Positions 43,172 through 52,562 are shown, counted from the first letter of the stretch. The stretch is 64,000 bases of DNA from Kofleriaceae bacterium (GCA_025357755.1 JANXOP010000054.1:1-64000); one strand, 5' to 3'. The notes: generated by a model from the letters alone, not told the origin. Numbers and translations are program-made.

Positions 43172-44074
43172 GTGACCGACGAGTGGGACGAGGAGACGGG
43201 TGCGACCGACATCGAGGAGCTCCAGCGTACTGGTGCCGTCTCTGCCCGCCGCGCCTGCCTCACGATCCTGACCGGCACGCTTTCGGGTCAGCTGTTCAAG
43301 GTCACCAAGGGCCACCTCAATATCGGCCGCTCGCCGCAAGCGGAGCTCCGGCTCGATGACGATGGCATCTCGCGCAACCACGCGCGGATCCGCAGCGAGA
43401 CCAACAGCGCGTGGATCGAGGACATGGAGAGCCGCAATGGCACCTTCCTCAATGGCGAGAGGATCAAGCAGCCGATGGAGCTGCGCGATGGCGACAAGAT
43501 CCAGGTCGGGCGCGGCACCGTGCTGCGGTTCGGCTTCCAGGACGCGCTCGACGAATCGTTCCACGAGAACCTCTTGTCGTCGGCGCTGCGCGACGGCCTG
43601 ACCAAGCTGTTCAACAAGCGCTACCTGATGGATCGCCTGGACAGCGAGCTCAAGTTCGCGGTCCGGCACGAGACCTCGCTGTCGCTGCTGCTCCTCGATA
43701 TCGATCACTTCAAGAAGATCAACGACACCCACGGCCACCTCGCCGGCGATGCCGTACTCGCGAACTTCGCGCAGGTGCTCGGCCGCGCGGTGCGCAATGA
43801 AGATGTCGTCGCGCGATTCGGTGGCGAGGAGTTCGCGATCATCCTGCGCGCGATCGGGATCGAGCCCGCGTTTCAGATGGCGGAGCGGCTCCGCAAGCTG
43901 GTCGAGCAGACCTCCGCGATGTCGAGTGCCGGTCCACTCAAGGCGACCGTCTCGATCGGTGTGGCGGGGTTCCCGTCGTCACCGGTCAAACTGCCAGATC
44001 AGCTCGTCGAAGCCGCCGACAAGGCCCTCTACCGCGCCAAGGGTGAGGGTCGTAACTGCGTGCGTCGCGCGTAG
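43172..44074 (+). CDS. FHA-GGDEF diguanylate cyclase
   Basis: This is a 300-residue protein from GTG 43172. Residues about 35-120 form an FHA domain, which binds phosphothreonine (GRSPQAELRLDDDGISRNHARI, DMESRNGTFLNGE). A GGDEF domain follows with the active-site variant GGEEF and, five residues before it, RNED, the RxxD product-inhibition site. It should make c-di-GMP and could respond to the Ser/Thr kinases in the window. No membrane segment is seen. It lies directly after ispA with a 13-nt gap. Confidence 0.93.
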   Translation: MTDEWDEETGATDIEELQRTGAVSARRACLTILTGTLSGQLFKVTKGHLNIGRSPQAELRLDDDGISRNHARIRSETNSAWIEDMESRNGTFLNGERIKQPMELRDGDKIQVGRGTVLRFGFQDALDESFHENLLSSALRDGLTKLFNKRYLMDRLDSELKFAVRHETSLSLLLLDIDHFKKINDTHGHLAGDAVLANFAQVLGRAVRNEDVVARFGGEEFAIILRAIGIEPAFQMAERLRKLVEQTSAMSSAGPLKATVSIGVAGFPSSPVKLPDQLVEAADKALYRAKGEGRNCVRRA

Positions 44075-44078
44075 TCGC

Positions 44079-44110
44079 TCGCCCGGAGGAAGGGAATTTG
44101 GCCCGGGCGA
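44079..44110 (+). terminator. Hairpin after the FHA-GGDEF gene (no U-tract)
   Basis: TCGCCCGG (44079-44086) pairs perfectly with CCGGGCGA (44103-44110) around a 16-nt loop, starting 4 nt after the stop codon. There is no run of T behind it, so it may be a factor-dependent terminator or an mRNA end structure. Confidence 0.4.
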
Positions 44111-44132
44111 TCGGCGTTGCTAGGGTCTGAGC

Positions 44133-46502
44133 ATGCGCCCATGGCTCTTGTTACTGGCGGCCGTCAACCTCGGGGCCTGCTCGGGTGACGATTCGCACCG
44201 CCACGTCACGAAGCCGGCGACCGGGCCCACCCCGATCGCCAAAGGCGAGACCAGCGCGCCCGCGGGTCCGGGGGTCTTGTCCGAGGCCCAAGCGGTCTCG
44301 TACTGGACCACGCCCGACGAGCTGGCCGGCGCAGCCGCGTTCACCGCGAAGGACTACGCGACCGCGAAGACCGCGTTCACCGCCGCGCGCGCCGCGATCA
44401 AGGAGACGGATCCGAAGCTGCCGCGGCTCGAGCTCCTGCTCGGGCTCTGTGATGCGGAACTGAATGACCACCCGAGCGCGGTCACGCACCTGGCGGTCGC
44501 GTACAAGGCGCTGCCGGACCTGTCGGACTACATCGGCTATCACCTCGCGCGCTCGCTGTGGCTCGCCCACGATCCGGCCGCGCACGACATCGCCTCGAGT
44601 ATCGCCAAGGACTCGATCGTCGGCGCCGATGCCGAGATCTTGCTCGGCGACCTGTTGCGCGGCAAGAACGACTGGCCCGCGGTCGTCACCTACTACACCG
44701 ACTATCTGTCGCGCCATCCGAACGGCCCGTTCCGCTCGGAGGCGCGCTTCGATCTCGCGGATGCGCTGACCAACGCGAAGCAGGATCCGCAGAAGGCGAT
44801 CGCGCTGTATCGCCAGATCACGATCGATGATCCGTTGTCGTCGTGGACGCCGAAGGCCGAAGCGGCCTTGAAGGCGCTGAACGCGACACCGGATCCGCTG
44901 AACGGCGCCGAGCACGTCACGCAAGGCATGGTGCTGTTCGACAACATGCGCAACCCGGAGTCCGAGGCGGCCTTCACGGCGGCACTCGCGGATCCGAAAA
45001 TCTCGGCGGCCGACAAGTGCACGGCCGCGTACAACCAGGCGCAGAGCCGGTTCAAAGCGCGCGATCGCAAGGGCGCCGCGCCGCTGTTCGATGCCGCCGC
45101 GACCGCGTGCGCCGCGGCGAAGAACACCGACCTCGAGATCAAGAGCAACTACCAGGCGGCACGCTCGTACTCGTTCATCGGCGATCACACGACCGCGATC
45201 GATCACTACAAGAAGGCCCAGACGATCGATCCGAAGCACAGCTACGCCGACGATGCGACGCTGCGCGAGGCCGAGGAGTGGCAGTCGCTCAAGAACGGCA
45301 TGATGGTCGATCAGGTGCTCTCGGCGATGCCGGCGAAGTATCCCGATGGCGACAACACCGCCGAGGCGATGTGGCGGCTCGGCTTCCGCGCGTGGCGCGA
45401 GCAGCGCTACGACGATGCGATCAAGTGGTGGAACGAGCAGATCCGGCTCGTCCCGCACGACGACAACTGGTTCGGCGAGGGCGAAGCCCAGTACTGGCTG
45501 GGCCGGGCCTTCGCCGCGAAAAAGCAGCTGCCGAAGGCGATCGCGCAGTGGCAGCTCACGGTACGGAGCTATCCCGCCGCGTACTACGCGCTGCTCGCGC
45601 TCAATCGGTTGAAGGAGAACGCGCCGCAACAGTACCAGCAGATGCTCGTCGAGATCAAAACCGATCCACCCGGCTTCGATCCGAAGGCACCGGCGTTCAC
45701 GTTCAAGCCGCGTCCCGAGTGGTCGTCGCCGGGCTTCCAGCGCGCGATGGAGCTGTTGCGGATTGGCCTCGGTGAACCGGCCGAGAAGGAGCTCAAGAAG
45801 CTCGGCCTGACCACGCCGAACGATCGCAAGCGCGTCGACGATCCCGACAAGCTCGAGAAGCTGTGGGCGATGGCGTTCCTCTACGATCGCGCGGGGCGGT
45901 TCGCGACCTCGATCTGGCCGACGCGCTGGCACGCCCTCGACTATCGCCGCGCGTGGCCGACCGGCGCGAACCGCGCGAAGTGGTTGATCGCGTATCCCAA
46001 GGCGTACTGGCCGCTGCTCACGAAGTACGCGAAGCTCAACAACGTGCCGATCGCGATGCAGATCGGCATCGTGCGCGAGGAGAGCGGCTTCGATCCACTC
46101 GACGAGAGCTACGCGAACGCGATCGGCCTCACGCAGATGATTCCGTCGACCGCGAAGGACAACGCACCGGCCGGCGTGACGCCGAACCGCGAATATCTCC
46201 GCGATCCGGAGAACAACGTCACGGTCGGCTCGCACTTCCTCGGCGGTCTGTTCAAGAAGTGGAACAACTTCGTGTTGCTCGTGCCGACCTCGTACAATGC
46301 GGGCCCGGCCGGCGTGACCAAGATGCTGCGCGCGCGCGGCACGTGGGATGCCGACGAGTTCGTCGAGGGCATCGTCGACGATCAGGCGCGCAACTACACC
46401 AAGCGCGTGCTCGGCAGCTTCTTCACGTACACGTGGCTGTACCAGGGCGAAGTGCCCGAGGTGCCGAACACGATCCCGCCCGAGCTACTTCCGAAGAAGT
46501 AG
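44133..46502 (+). CDS. Slt70-like lytic transglycosylase lipoprotein with TPR repeats
   Basis: This 789-residue lipoprotein (lipobox NLGAC) has a long helical, TPR-rich superhelix (about residues 60-560) and a C-terminal SLT domain with the catalytic Glu in IGIVREESGFDP and the motifs GLTQMIPSTA and SYNAGPAGV. It cleaves the glycan strands of peptidoglycan with formation of anhydro-MurNAc. NagZ at 16747 works on the downstream turnover products. Its 3' end overlaps the convergent kinase gene by 18 bp. Confidence 0.93.
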   Translation: MRPWLLLLAAVNLGACSGDDSHRHVTKPATGPTPIAKGETSAPAGPGVLSEAQAVSYWTTPDELAGAAAFTAKDYATAKTAFTAARAAIKETDPKLPRLELLLGLCDAELNDHPSAVTHLAVAYKALPDLSDYIGYHLARSLWLAHDPAAHDIASSIAKDSIVGADAEILLGDLLRGKNDWPAVVTYYTDYLSRHPNGPFRSEARFDLADALTNAKQDPQKAIALYRQITIDDPLSSWTPKAEAALKALNATPDPLNGAEHVTQGMVLFDNMRNPESEAAFTAALADPKISAADKCTAAYNQAQSRFKARDRKGAAPLFDAAATACAAAKNTDLEIKSNYQAARSYSFIGDHTTAIDHYKKAQTIDPKHSYADDATLREAEEWQSLKNGMMVDQVLSAMPAKYPDGDNTAEAMWRLGFRAWREQRYDDAIKWWNEQIRLVPHDDNWFGEGEAQYWLGRAFAAKKQLPKAIAQWQLTVRSYPAAYYALLALNRLKENAPQQYQQMLVEIKTDPPGFDPKAPAFTFKPRPEWSSPGFQRAMELLRIGLGEPAEKELKKLGLTTPNDRKRVDDPDKLEKLWAMAFLYDRAGRFATSIWPTRWHALDYRRAWPTGANRAKWLIAYPKAYWPLLTKYAKLNNVPIAMQIGIVREESGFDPLDESYANAIGLTQMIPSTAKDNAPAGVTPNREYLRDPENNVTVGSHFLGGLFKKWNNFVLLVPTSYNAGPAGVTKMLRARGTWDADEFVEGIVDDQARNYTKRVLGSFFTYTWLYQGEVPEVPNTIPPELLPKK

Positions 46503-47747
46503 GTACCAGGCGCCGGCACCGATGCCGGCCGCGATCGCGACGACGAGCAACAACCACGGCCAGAGCCTGCCACCTTGGGCCGCCGGCAGCGGGACCGAGG
46601 TTGCCGGCAGGGCCGAGGTCTCGAACATCGGCGTCGGTGGCGTCGGGTCTTTCTTCGCTTCGGCCTTCGCTTCGGCTTTCGGTTTTGGTCTCGGGTTCGT
46701 TACGGGGACGCGTATCGGCTCGGGCGTGGGGGTCAGCATCATGTCGGGCTCGATCGTGATCGGCCGCTGATCGCTCGGATCGCCGAGCATCTGGATCACT
46801 TGCGACAGGCCGCTGACATCACGGCGCGGCTGCTGCGTGAACGCCCACTCGGTCCACTGCGCGAGCTTCTCGCGACTCGATTGCAGGCCGAGCTCGCGCG
46901 CATTGTTGATCAGCGCCGCGCGCAGGGCCGCCGCGCTCTGCCAGCGCGATTCCGGATCGCGGCTGAGCGCGGTCATCACGATGTCATCGAGCGTGGGCTG
47001 CACCGACGAATTCCACCGCGACGGCGGCTGGATCGGCATCTCGCGCAGCATGTTGATGATCTCGTAGTCGTTGTGGTGATCGAACAGCCGCTTGCCGGTG
47101 AGCAGCTCGTGCGCGATCACGCCGACCGCGAACAGATCGGCGCGGTGATCGAGCTGACCGAGCGTGTACTCCGGCGCCATGTAGCCGAGCTTGCCCTTCA
47201 AGATCCCGGCCTTGGTCCCGCGACTCGAGGTCACCTTCGCGAGTCCGAAATCGATCAGCTTCACCGTGCCCGATCCGGACACGATGATATTCGCCGGGGA
47301 GACATCGCGATGAACGATGCCGAGCGGCACACCCTTCTCGTCGACGAGGTTGTGTGCGTAGTCGAGCGCTTCGCACAGCTGGATCAGGATCTCGATCGTG
47401 TGCGGAATCGGAATCGCACCCGCGGCGTCTTCGCATTGACGCACGACCTGGCGCAGGGTCGGCCCCGGGACCAGCTCCATCGCGATAAAGTACGTACCGT
47501 CGCGAATTCCCAGGTCGTAGGTCTGCGCGATGTTCGCGTGACGCAGGTGTGCGGCGAGCTTGGCCTCGCGTGCGAACGACTCGACGACCTCGGGCTCGTC
47601 GAGCAGATGTGGCAGCAAGCGCTTGAGCGCGACGCGCTTGCGAAAGCCGCCAGCCGATTGCGACTCCGCGCGATGCACGGTCGCCATCCCGCCCTTGCCG
47701 AGCAGCTCGTACACGAGGTACGTGGCGAATTTCTCCGGTTCCGTCAC
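46485..47747 (-). CDS. Ser/Thr protein kinase, membrane-anchored
   Basis: This 420-residue Hanks-type kinase has glycine loop GKGGMA (residues 18-23), VALKRLLP, catalytic HRDVSPANI and IDFGLAKV. A Lys/Ala/Pro-rich linker follows (PRPKPKAEAKAEAKKDPTPP), then a single C-terminal membrane helix (LWPWLLLVVAIAAGIGAGAWY). HRDVSPAN replaces the usual HRDLKPxN, so the lysine of that motif is a serine; this variant is frequent in myxobacterial kinases and its activity is uncertain. It lies 4 nt after an SDR gene on the same strand. Confidence 0.92.
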   Translation of the reverse strand: MTEPEKFATYLVYELLGKGGMATVHRAESQSAGGFRKRVALKRLLPHLLDEPEVVESFAREAKLAAHLRHANIAQTYDLGIRDGTYFIAMELVPGPTLRQVVRQCEDAAGAIPIPHTIEILIQLCEALDYAHNLVDEKGVPLGIVHRDVSPANIIVSGSGTVKLIDFGLAKVTSSRGTKAGILKGKLGYMAPEYTLGQLDHRADLFAVGVIAHELLTGKRLFDHHNDYEIINMLREMPIQPPSRWNSSVQPTLDDIVMTALSRDPESRWQSAAALRAALINNARELGLQSSREKLAQWTEWAFTQQPRRDVSGLSQVIQMLGDPSDQRPITIEPDMMLTPTPEPIRVPVTNPRPKPKAEAKAEAKKDPTPPTPMFETSALPATSVPLPAAQGGRLWPWLLLVVAIAAGIGAGAWYLLLRK

Positions 47748-47751
47748 TCCC

Positions 47752-48510
47752 TTACTTCGGGGGCATGCGCAGCGCGCCGTCGAGCCGGACCGTCTCGCCG
47801 TTGAGATAGCCGTTCTCGACGATCGACGCCACGAAGGCAGCGTAGTCGGCGGGATCGCCGAGCCGCTTGGGGAACACGACGTCCTTCGCGAGCGCGGCGC
47901 GCACCTCTTCCTTGAGCGACCCGAGCATCGGCGTATCGAAGATGCCCGGCGCGATCGTGACGACGCGAATCCCGACCGGCGCGAGGTCGCGCGCAGCAGG
48001 CAGCGTCATTCCGACGACGCCGGCCTTCGACGCGGCGTAGGCGATCTGACCGATCTGACCGTCGTACGCGGCGACCGAGGCGGTCATGATGATCACGCCG
48101 CGCTCGGCATGCTCGAGGGCCTCGGTCTTCGAGATCGCCGCAGCCGCGACGCGCAGGACGTTGAAGTGGCCGACCAGGTTGATCGCGATGATCTTCTGGA
48201 ACAGCTCGAGGTCGTGCGGCTTGCCGGTCTTGTCGAGCGTCCGCGCGGCCCAGCCGACGCCGGCGCACTGCACGACCACGCGCAGCGGGCCGAGCGTGCC
48301 GGCTTGCTCGACCGCGGCTTCGACCTCGGCGGCATTCGTGACATCGGCCTTCGCGAACGCGCCGCCGACTTCCTTGGCGAGCTCGGCGCCCTTGTCATCG
48401 CGATCGACGATCAAGCACTTCGCGCCGCCGGCGCTCAGATGACGAACCGTGGCAGCTCCGAGACCGGAGGCTCCGCCCGTGACGAGTGCGACAAGACCTG
48501 GCAGCTTCAT
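47752..48510 (-). CDS. Short-chain dehydrogenase/reductase (type-2 hydroxyacyl-CoA dehydrogenase-like)
   Basis: This is a 252-residue SDR from ATG 48510; the track's longer ORF includes antisense of the next gene. It shows TGGASGLG (NAD-binding), NxxG-like CAGVGWA, and Ser-Tyr-Lys catalysis (TASVAAYDGQIGQIAYAASKAG). PGIFDTPML and the overall pattern match HSD17B10/3-hydroxyacyl-CoA dehydrogenase-type SDRs. It is followed 4 nt later by the kinase gene and is divergent from an exported-protein gene. Confidence 0.92.
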   Translation of the reverse strand: MKLPGLVALVTGGASGLGAATVRHLSAGGAKCLIVDRDDKGAELAKEVGGAFAKADVTNAAEVEAAVEQAGTLGPLRVVVQCAGVGWAARTLDKTGKPHDLELFQKIIAINLVGHFNVLRVAAAAISKTEALEHAERGVIIMTASVAAYDGQIGQIAYAASKAGVVGMTLPAARDLAPVGIRVVTIAPGIFDTPMLGSLKEEVRAALAKDVVFPKRLGDPADYAAFVASIVENGYLNGETVRLDGALRMPPK

Positions 48511-48558
48511 GCGTTGGAGCGTACTCGAACCTCGGCCGCGACGTGGCATGCTTCGGGG

Positions 48559-49458
48559 ATGAAGCCAGTGCAGCTCCTCACCGCCCTTGCCCTCCTTGCC
48601 TCGCCTTCCGCCTTCGCGGACTCCAAGGCATGGACCGCCGGCAAGGCGGTGATTCCTTCGAGCGCGACGATCGTCGGGGGGATCACGGCATCGAGCCTGC
48701 GGTCGAGCGGCCTCTACCAGCAGTTCTTGCCGCTCGCCATGTCGCAGGCCGGGCAGCTCAAGGCCGGCATCGAGTCGATCCAGAAGACCTGCAGCATCGA
48801 CCTCCTCGGGTCGATCGATTCGGCAGCGGTCGGCGTCGACGACGCGGGCGTCGGTACGATCGTGATCTCGCTCAAAGGAGTCACCCACAAGTCGCTCGAT
48901 GCGTGCGCGCAGAAGATGGCCAAGGCGGACAGCAAGGACATCGCGATCACGACCGACGGCAAGTTCACCAAGTACGCGGGCTCGGCCATGGGAGAGAAGG
49001 CGATCTACGTCGATTGGATCTCGGCCGACACGCTCGCCGTGTCGACCTCGCCCGATGACAAGGAGGTCAGCACCAAGCTCCTCGCAGGCGGCATCGACAA
49101 GAGCGCCGTGCTCAAGACCGGCCTCGCGACGGTCAACAAGAACGCGAGCGTCTGGCTCGTCGGCAACAAGCTCACGCCACTGCCGGACCTCGGCGGTTCG
49201 ATGAAGGCGTTCTACGTCAGCGCGACGGTCGCGAACAAGAAGATCGACGTCAACGCACACCTCGTGACCGACAGCGACAAGACCGCGACCGCGCTCGTCG
49301 CCGATGGTCAGAAGAAGATCGCGGGCCTCGCGGGTTCCGGCCAGTTCAAGGCGACGCTCGCGACCGTGAAGTTCACCAGCGCCGGCAGCGATGCCGTCGC
49401 GAGCGCGTCGATCGCCGAGGACGACGTGATCTCGATGGTGATGATGTTGGCCAAGTAG
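48559..49458 (+). CDS. Exported protein of unknown function
   Basis: This is a 299-residue protein from ATG 48559 with a signal peptide (QLLTALALLASPSAFA). The mature part is Ala/Lys/Asp-rich, with a Cys pair (KTCSIDLLG, DACAQKMAK) and alternating strands (KGVTHKSLDACAQKM, VSTSPDDKEVSTKLLAGGID). I recognise no family. It is expected in the periplasm. Its stop at 49458 abuts the stop of the convergent 49459 gene. Confidence 0.7.
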   Translation: MKPVQLLTALALLASPSAFADSKAWTAGKAVIPSSATIVGGITASSLRSSGLYQQFLPLAMSQAGQLKAGIESIQKTCSIDLLGSIDSAAVGVDDAGVGTIVISLKGVTHKSLDACAQKMAKADSKDIAITTDGKFTKYAGSAMGEKAIYVDWISADTLAVSTSPDDKEVSTKLLAGGIDKSAVLKTGLATVNKNASVWLVGNKLTPLPDLGGSMKAFYVSATVANKKIDVNAHLVTDSDKTATALVADGQKKIAGLAGSGQFKATLATVKFTSAGSDAVASASIAEDDVISMVMMLAK

Positions 49459-50331
49459 TTAGTACGCCTCGCACAGCGTCCCCAGCGGTCCGTAGATGCC
49501 GAGGTCGCGGTAGATCAACCGAGAGTTGACGTCGAGGTCGAGGATCCGCAACTCGGTCCTCTTGTCGCCTTTGACGAAGGCCGCTCGGTTCTTGTCGGGT
49601 TCGTTGTTATCGAAGACGAACCGGACATCGCCAGTCTTGGTCGAGTACACCTCGCCGCCGCTGTCGGCGACGGTGTCGGTCAGCGGCACTTCCTTCATCG
49701 CGCCCTTCTTGCCGACGAACAAGCGCTCGCCGTGACCGCCATAGTCTTTGCGGATGTGATCGACGTAGTAGTAGACGCCCGCATCGTCGCGCGCGAGGCG
49801 CTGGGCACCACGGATGATGCGAGTCGTATAGAACTTCGCCTTCGCGATGACTTGCTTCGCGCGCTCGGCCGAGACCTGCTTGAGCGGAATGCGCGCGGGC
49901 TCGACGTTCGGGCAGAACAGGTCGAAGCTACCGTCTTCCCGCCGCGTGATCTGGGCGGGACTGAGCCCGTCCGATTTCGGTACCCACACTCCGAGCGAGA
50001 ACGGATCGATGCCACCTGCGCCGACCGATCCGCTGGTCGTGACTTTCACCTGGGCGTAGACGGCCTTGTCGCTCGGCCCGTAAAATACGTGATCTTCATT
50101 GACCGAGTTGCGCGTGGTCGTCGTCGTCTCGACCGTCTCGTCTCGAGCGACCACTTGACCATGCTGGATCACGACGCTGTGCTCGACGATCAGCGTTCCG
50201 CCTTGTGCGTCTTCGAGCACGAAGAGTTTGTCGCGATAGCCTTTGACGTCGACTTCCTTGGGGGTCGGGTCACCCCCGGACGCAATTCCGCATAGACCTG
50301 CCACCAGAGCAATCGCGCTGCGTGCACCCAT
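49459..50331 (-). CDS. Exported protein of unknown function
   Basis: This is a 290-residue protein with a short signal peptide (ARSAIALVAGLCGIASG). The mature part has strands such as DKLFVLEDAQGGTLIVEHSV, a VSAERAKQVIAKAKFYTTRI helix, and a C-terminal beta-rich half. I recognise no family. The ATG lies 9 nt from a TATAAT box on the same strand with no ribosome site, so its transcript may be nearly leaderless. It is divergent from a Ser/Thr kinase gene 27 nt away. Confidence 0.7.
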   Translation of the reverse strand: MGARSAIALVAGLCGIASGGDPTPKEVDVKGYRDKLFVLEDAQGGTLIVEHSVVIQHGQVVARDETVETTTTTRNSVNEDHVFYGPSDKAVYAQVKVTTSGSVGAGGIDPFSLGVWVPKSDGLSPAQITRREDGSFDLFCPNVEPARIPLKQVSAERAKQVIAKAKFYTTRIIRGAQRLARDDAGVYYYVDHIRKDYGGHGERLFVGKKGAMKEVPLTDTVADSGGEVYSTKTGDVRFVFDNNEPDKNRAAFVKGDKRTELRILDLDVNSRLIYRDLGIYGPLGTLCEAY

Positions 50332-50358
50332 CGTGGATGCATTATACGCTCAAGCCGG
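50332..50358. promoter_or_regulatory. Compact divergent promoter region with TATAAT/TATACG boxes
   Basis: Only 27 nt separate the start codons of the exported-protein gene (minus) and the kinase gene (plus). ATTATA at 50341-50346 gives a perfect TATAAT on the minus strand, 9 nt from its ATG. TATACG at 50343-50348 lies on the plus strand, 10 nt from the other ATG. No Shine-Dalgarno-like sequence is present for either gene. Confidence 0.5.
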
Positions 50359-52134
50359 ATGGCGAATTCATCGGCCAGGGCCGTCGTCGATGTCGGGACC
50401 GTCATCGACGGCACCTACATCATCGAGGGCATCATCGGCCGCGGGGGCATGGGTGCGGTCTTTCTCGCGAAGCACAACCGGCTCGAGGGCAAGAAGGTCG
50501 CGATCAAGATGCTGCACGTGGACGTGGGGAGTGGCGATGTCCTCAAGCGGTTCAAGACCGAAGCCGATATCGCCTCGAAGCTCAACCACCCGAACATCGT
50601 CGCCGTCATCGACTACGACGAGCTCGAAGACGGCACGCCGTACATCGTGTACGAGTTTCTCCCGGGCGAATCGCTTGCGCAGCGCCTCGCCGATGTCGGC
50701 GCGCTCGACCTCGAATCGGTGTTCTCGATCATGCGTCAGGTCGGGTCCGCCCTGTCGGCCGCGCATCGCGCAGGCATCGTCCATCGCGACCTCAAGCCCG
50801 CGAACATCTTCCTCGTGCCGACCGAAGCGGATGGTCGCGCGGTCGAAGTCGCGAAGGTCCTCGATTTCGGGATCTCGAAGATCATCGATGGCTCGACCTC
50901 GGCGGTGAAGACCCAGGAAGCAACGCTCTTCGGCACGCCGCAATACATGTCGCCGGAGCAAGCGAACGGTCAGCACTCGATCGTCGATGCGCGCACCGAT
51001 ATCTTCGCGCTTGGCGAGATCCTCTACGAGCTCGTCTCGGGGTCGCCGGCCTTCAGCGGCTCTAGCATTCCGGAGGTCGTGTACAAGGTCGTCCACCAAG
51101 CGCCGAAGCCGCTCGCCGAAGCGGCCCCCGACGTGCCTGATGCGATCGTCGCGGTGATCATGAAGGCACTCGCGAAGAAGCCCGAAGATCGGTATCAGAA
51201 CGTGAGCGATCTGGTCGAAGCGCTGACCGGTTCGCCGCTGAGCGTGACCCGCAAACCGCGCGCGAGCGGAGCGGGCAGCCCGCCGCACGCGGCCGATTCG
51301 AACCACAGCTCGCACGACGCGTTCGCGCGCACGATGGGCTCGGGAGAGCACGGCGAGTCACCAACCGCCGCGTCGGCGCCGAGCGTCGCCCCGATTGCCC
51401 CGATTGCCCCGATTGCCCCGATCGAGAAGTCCGCCGTGACGGTGAGCACCGGCGGGCCAACCGAGATCCCGCAGCTCGAGAACGCCAGCACGGTGGCGCC
51501 GTTGACGAGCGCTCCGAGCGCGGGCGCCCACGCGGGGGCCACCGCAGGCGGTCGTGGCGTCCTCGCCGTCGCCGTCGTCGGTGTTCTTGCGGTCGGCGCG
51601 GTGGTGATGTTCTTGACGATGCGCGGCAGTAACGAGTCCCCGGCTCAGATCGCAGCTCCGGCTCCGACGACACCGGTGATCGCAGAGGAGGCGCGTCCCT
51701 TGCCACCCGTGCAACCACCGGTCGCCGTACCAGCCGATGCGGCGGTGGCGCATGATCCTGTCCCGGGCGTCGTTACGGGCGGCAAGAAGCCGAAGCTCCC
51801 GAACGACCCCATCGTAAAGGTCGTCGCACCGACGAAGTCCGACGACAACGGCGATCCAGAGGTCGAGCCGTTGCTGAGCCAAGCCGATGCCCTGTTCGCG
51901 TCACGCGACTGGGACAAGCTCATCCAGATCGCGAACCGGATCTTGGCGTTCAACGTCAGCACCACGCAGGCCGCGAAGGCGAAGGCCTATCGCGGCATGG
52001 CGATGTGCGGAAAAAATAGCGACGGCAATGCGCGCACCGATCTACGCGCGATCAGCCAGCTTCATGTCCCCGCGCAGCGCGCCCGCCTGCTCGAGTTCTG
52101 CCACAGCGAGCATCACCTCCAAGCCGATCAGTGA
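50359..52134 (+). CDS. Ser/Thr protein kinase with Pro/Ala linker and membrane helix
   Basis: This 591-residue Hanks-type kinase has GRGGMG (about residues 27-32), VAIKMLH, catalytic HRDLKPANI (about 141-149), LDFGISKI and GTPQYMSPEQ. The kinase part ends near residue 290. A Ser/Pro/Ala-rich linker with four tandem API tripeptides follows. Then come a transmembrane helix (about 399-417, GVLAVAVVGVLAVGAVVMFL) and a C-terminal region with a helical domain (PLLSQADALFASRDWDKLIQ). The full HRDLKPxN motif is present, so it should be active. Its last 7 nt overlap a convergent PDZ-like gene. Confidence 0.93.
   Translation: MANSSARAVVDVGTVIDGTYIIEGIIGRGGMGAVFLAKHNRLEGKKVAIKMLHVDVGSGDVLKRFKTEADIASKLNHPNIVAVIDYDELEDGTPYIVYEFLPGESLAQRLADVGALDLESVFSIMRQVGSALSAAHRAGIVHRDLKPANIFLVPTEADGRAVEVAKVLDFGISKIIDGSTSAVKTQEATLFGTPQYMSPEQANGQHSIVDARTDIFALGEILYELVSGSPAFSGSSIPEVVYKVVHQAPKPLAEAAPDVPDAIVAVIMKALAKKPEDRYQNVSDLVEALTGSPLSVTRKPRASGAGSPPHAADSNHSSHDAFARTMGSGEHGESPTAASAPSVAPIAPIAPIAPIEKSAVTVSTGGPTEIPQLENASTVAPLTSAPSAGAHAGATAGGRGVLAVAVVGVLAVGAVVMFLTMRGSNESPAQIAAPAPTTPVIAEEARPLPPVQPPVAVPADAAVAHDPVPGVVTGGKKPKLPNDPIVKVVAPTKSDDNGDPEVEPLLSQADALFASRDWDKLIQIANRILAFNVSTTQAAKAKAYRGMAMCGKNSDGNARTDLRAISQLHVPAQRARLLEFCHSEHHLQADQ
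51388..51423 (+). repeat. Four 9-bp tandem repeats in the kinase linker
   Basis: Four units of GCCCCGATT (the last ends ATC) are in frame and encode API repeated four times within the linker of the kinase. Being a multiple of three, expansion or contraction would change linker length without a frameshift. Confidence 0.8.
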
Positions 52135-52490
52135 AGCAGGACGAGCACGCGACGTTGCGTGCCGATAGCCGTTCGACCGATCGTTAGATCGATAAAGCTT
52201 CGCGCCGTCGGCCGCGCGATGGCGATCACGGTGTCCGCATCGAGGTTGCCGGTCACCGGCTGATCATCGACTGCCGTGACGAGCTCACCCGGCGCGAGTC
52301 GAACGAGCTGCGCGAGCTGCGACGTCGAGGTACCGGGCGCGACATCGATGATCGTGGGTACGTCAGCGTTGGAGGCCACCGCGACGAGCTCGCGTTCGTG
52401 CTCGATGCGCGGCGACACCTCGGGCCGCAAGGCAAGGAGCACCAGGCACGCCCCGAGGAGCCCGACCGCGAGGGAACGGAACAGCATCAT
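52128..52490 (-). CDS. Small membrane-anchored PDZ-like protein
   Basis: This is a 120-residue protein from ATG 52490 with an N-terminal hydrophobic anchor (LFRSLAVGLLGACLVLLALR). The rest resembles a PDZ domain (APGTSTSQLAQLVRLAPGEL, VTAVDDQPVTGNLDADTV), lacking any protease part. The stop codon overlaps the end of the convergent kinase gene. Such small PDZ proteins may act as adaptors; this one is unassigned. An internal ATG one codon later is an alternative start. Confidence 0.65.
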   Translation of the reverse strand: MMLFRSLAVGLLGACLVLLALRPEVSPRIEHERELVAVASNADVPTIIDVAPGTSTSQLAQLVRLAPGELVTAVDDQPVTGNLDADTVIAIARPTARSFIDLTIGRTAIGTQRRVLVLLH

Positions 52491-52562
52491 GCCGCTGGAT
52501 TCTGCAAAGCAGCGGCCGTCCGAGACCCCGCGGTCTCGCGTAGTTAGCCGTGGCTCGTTCGT

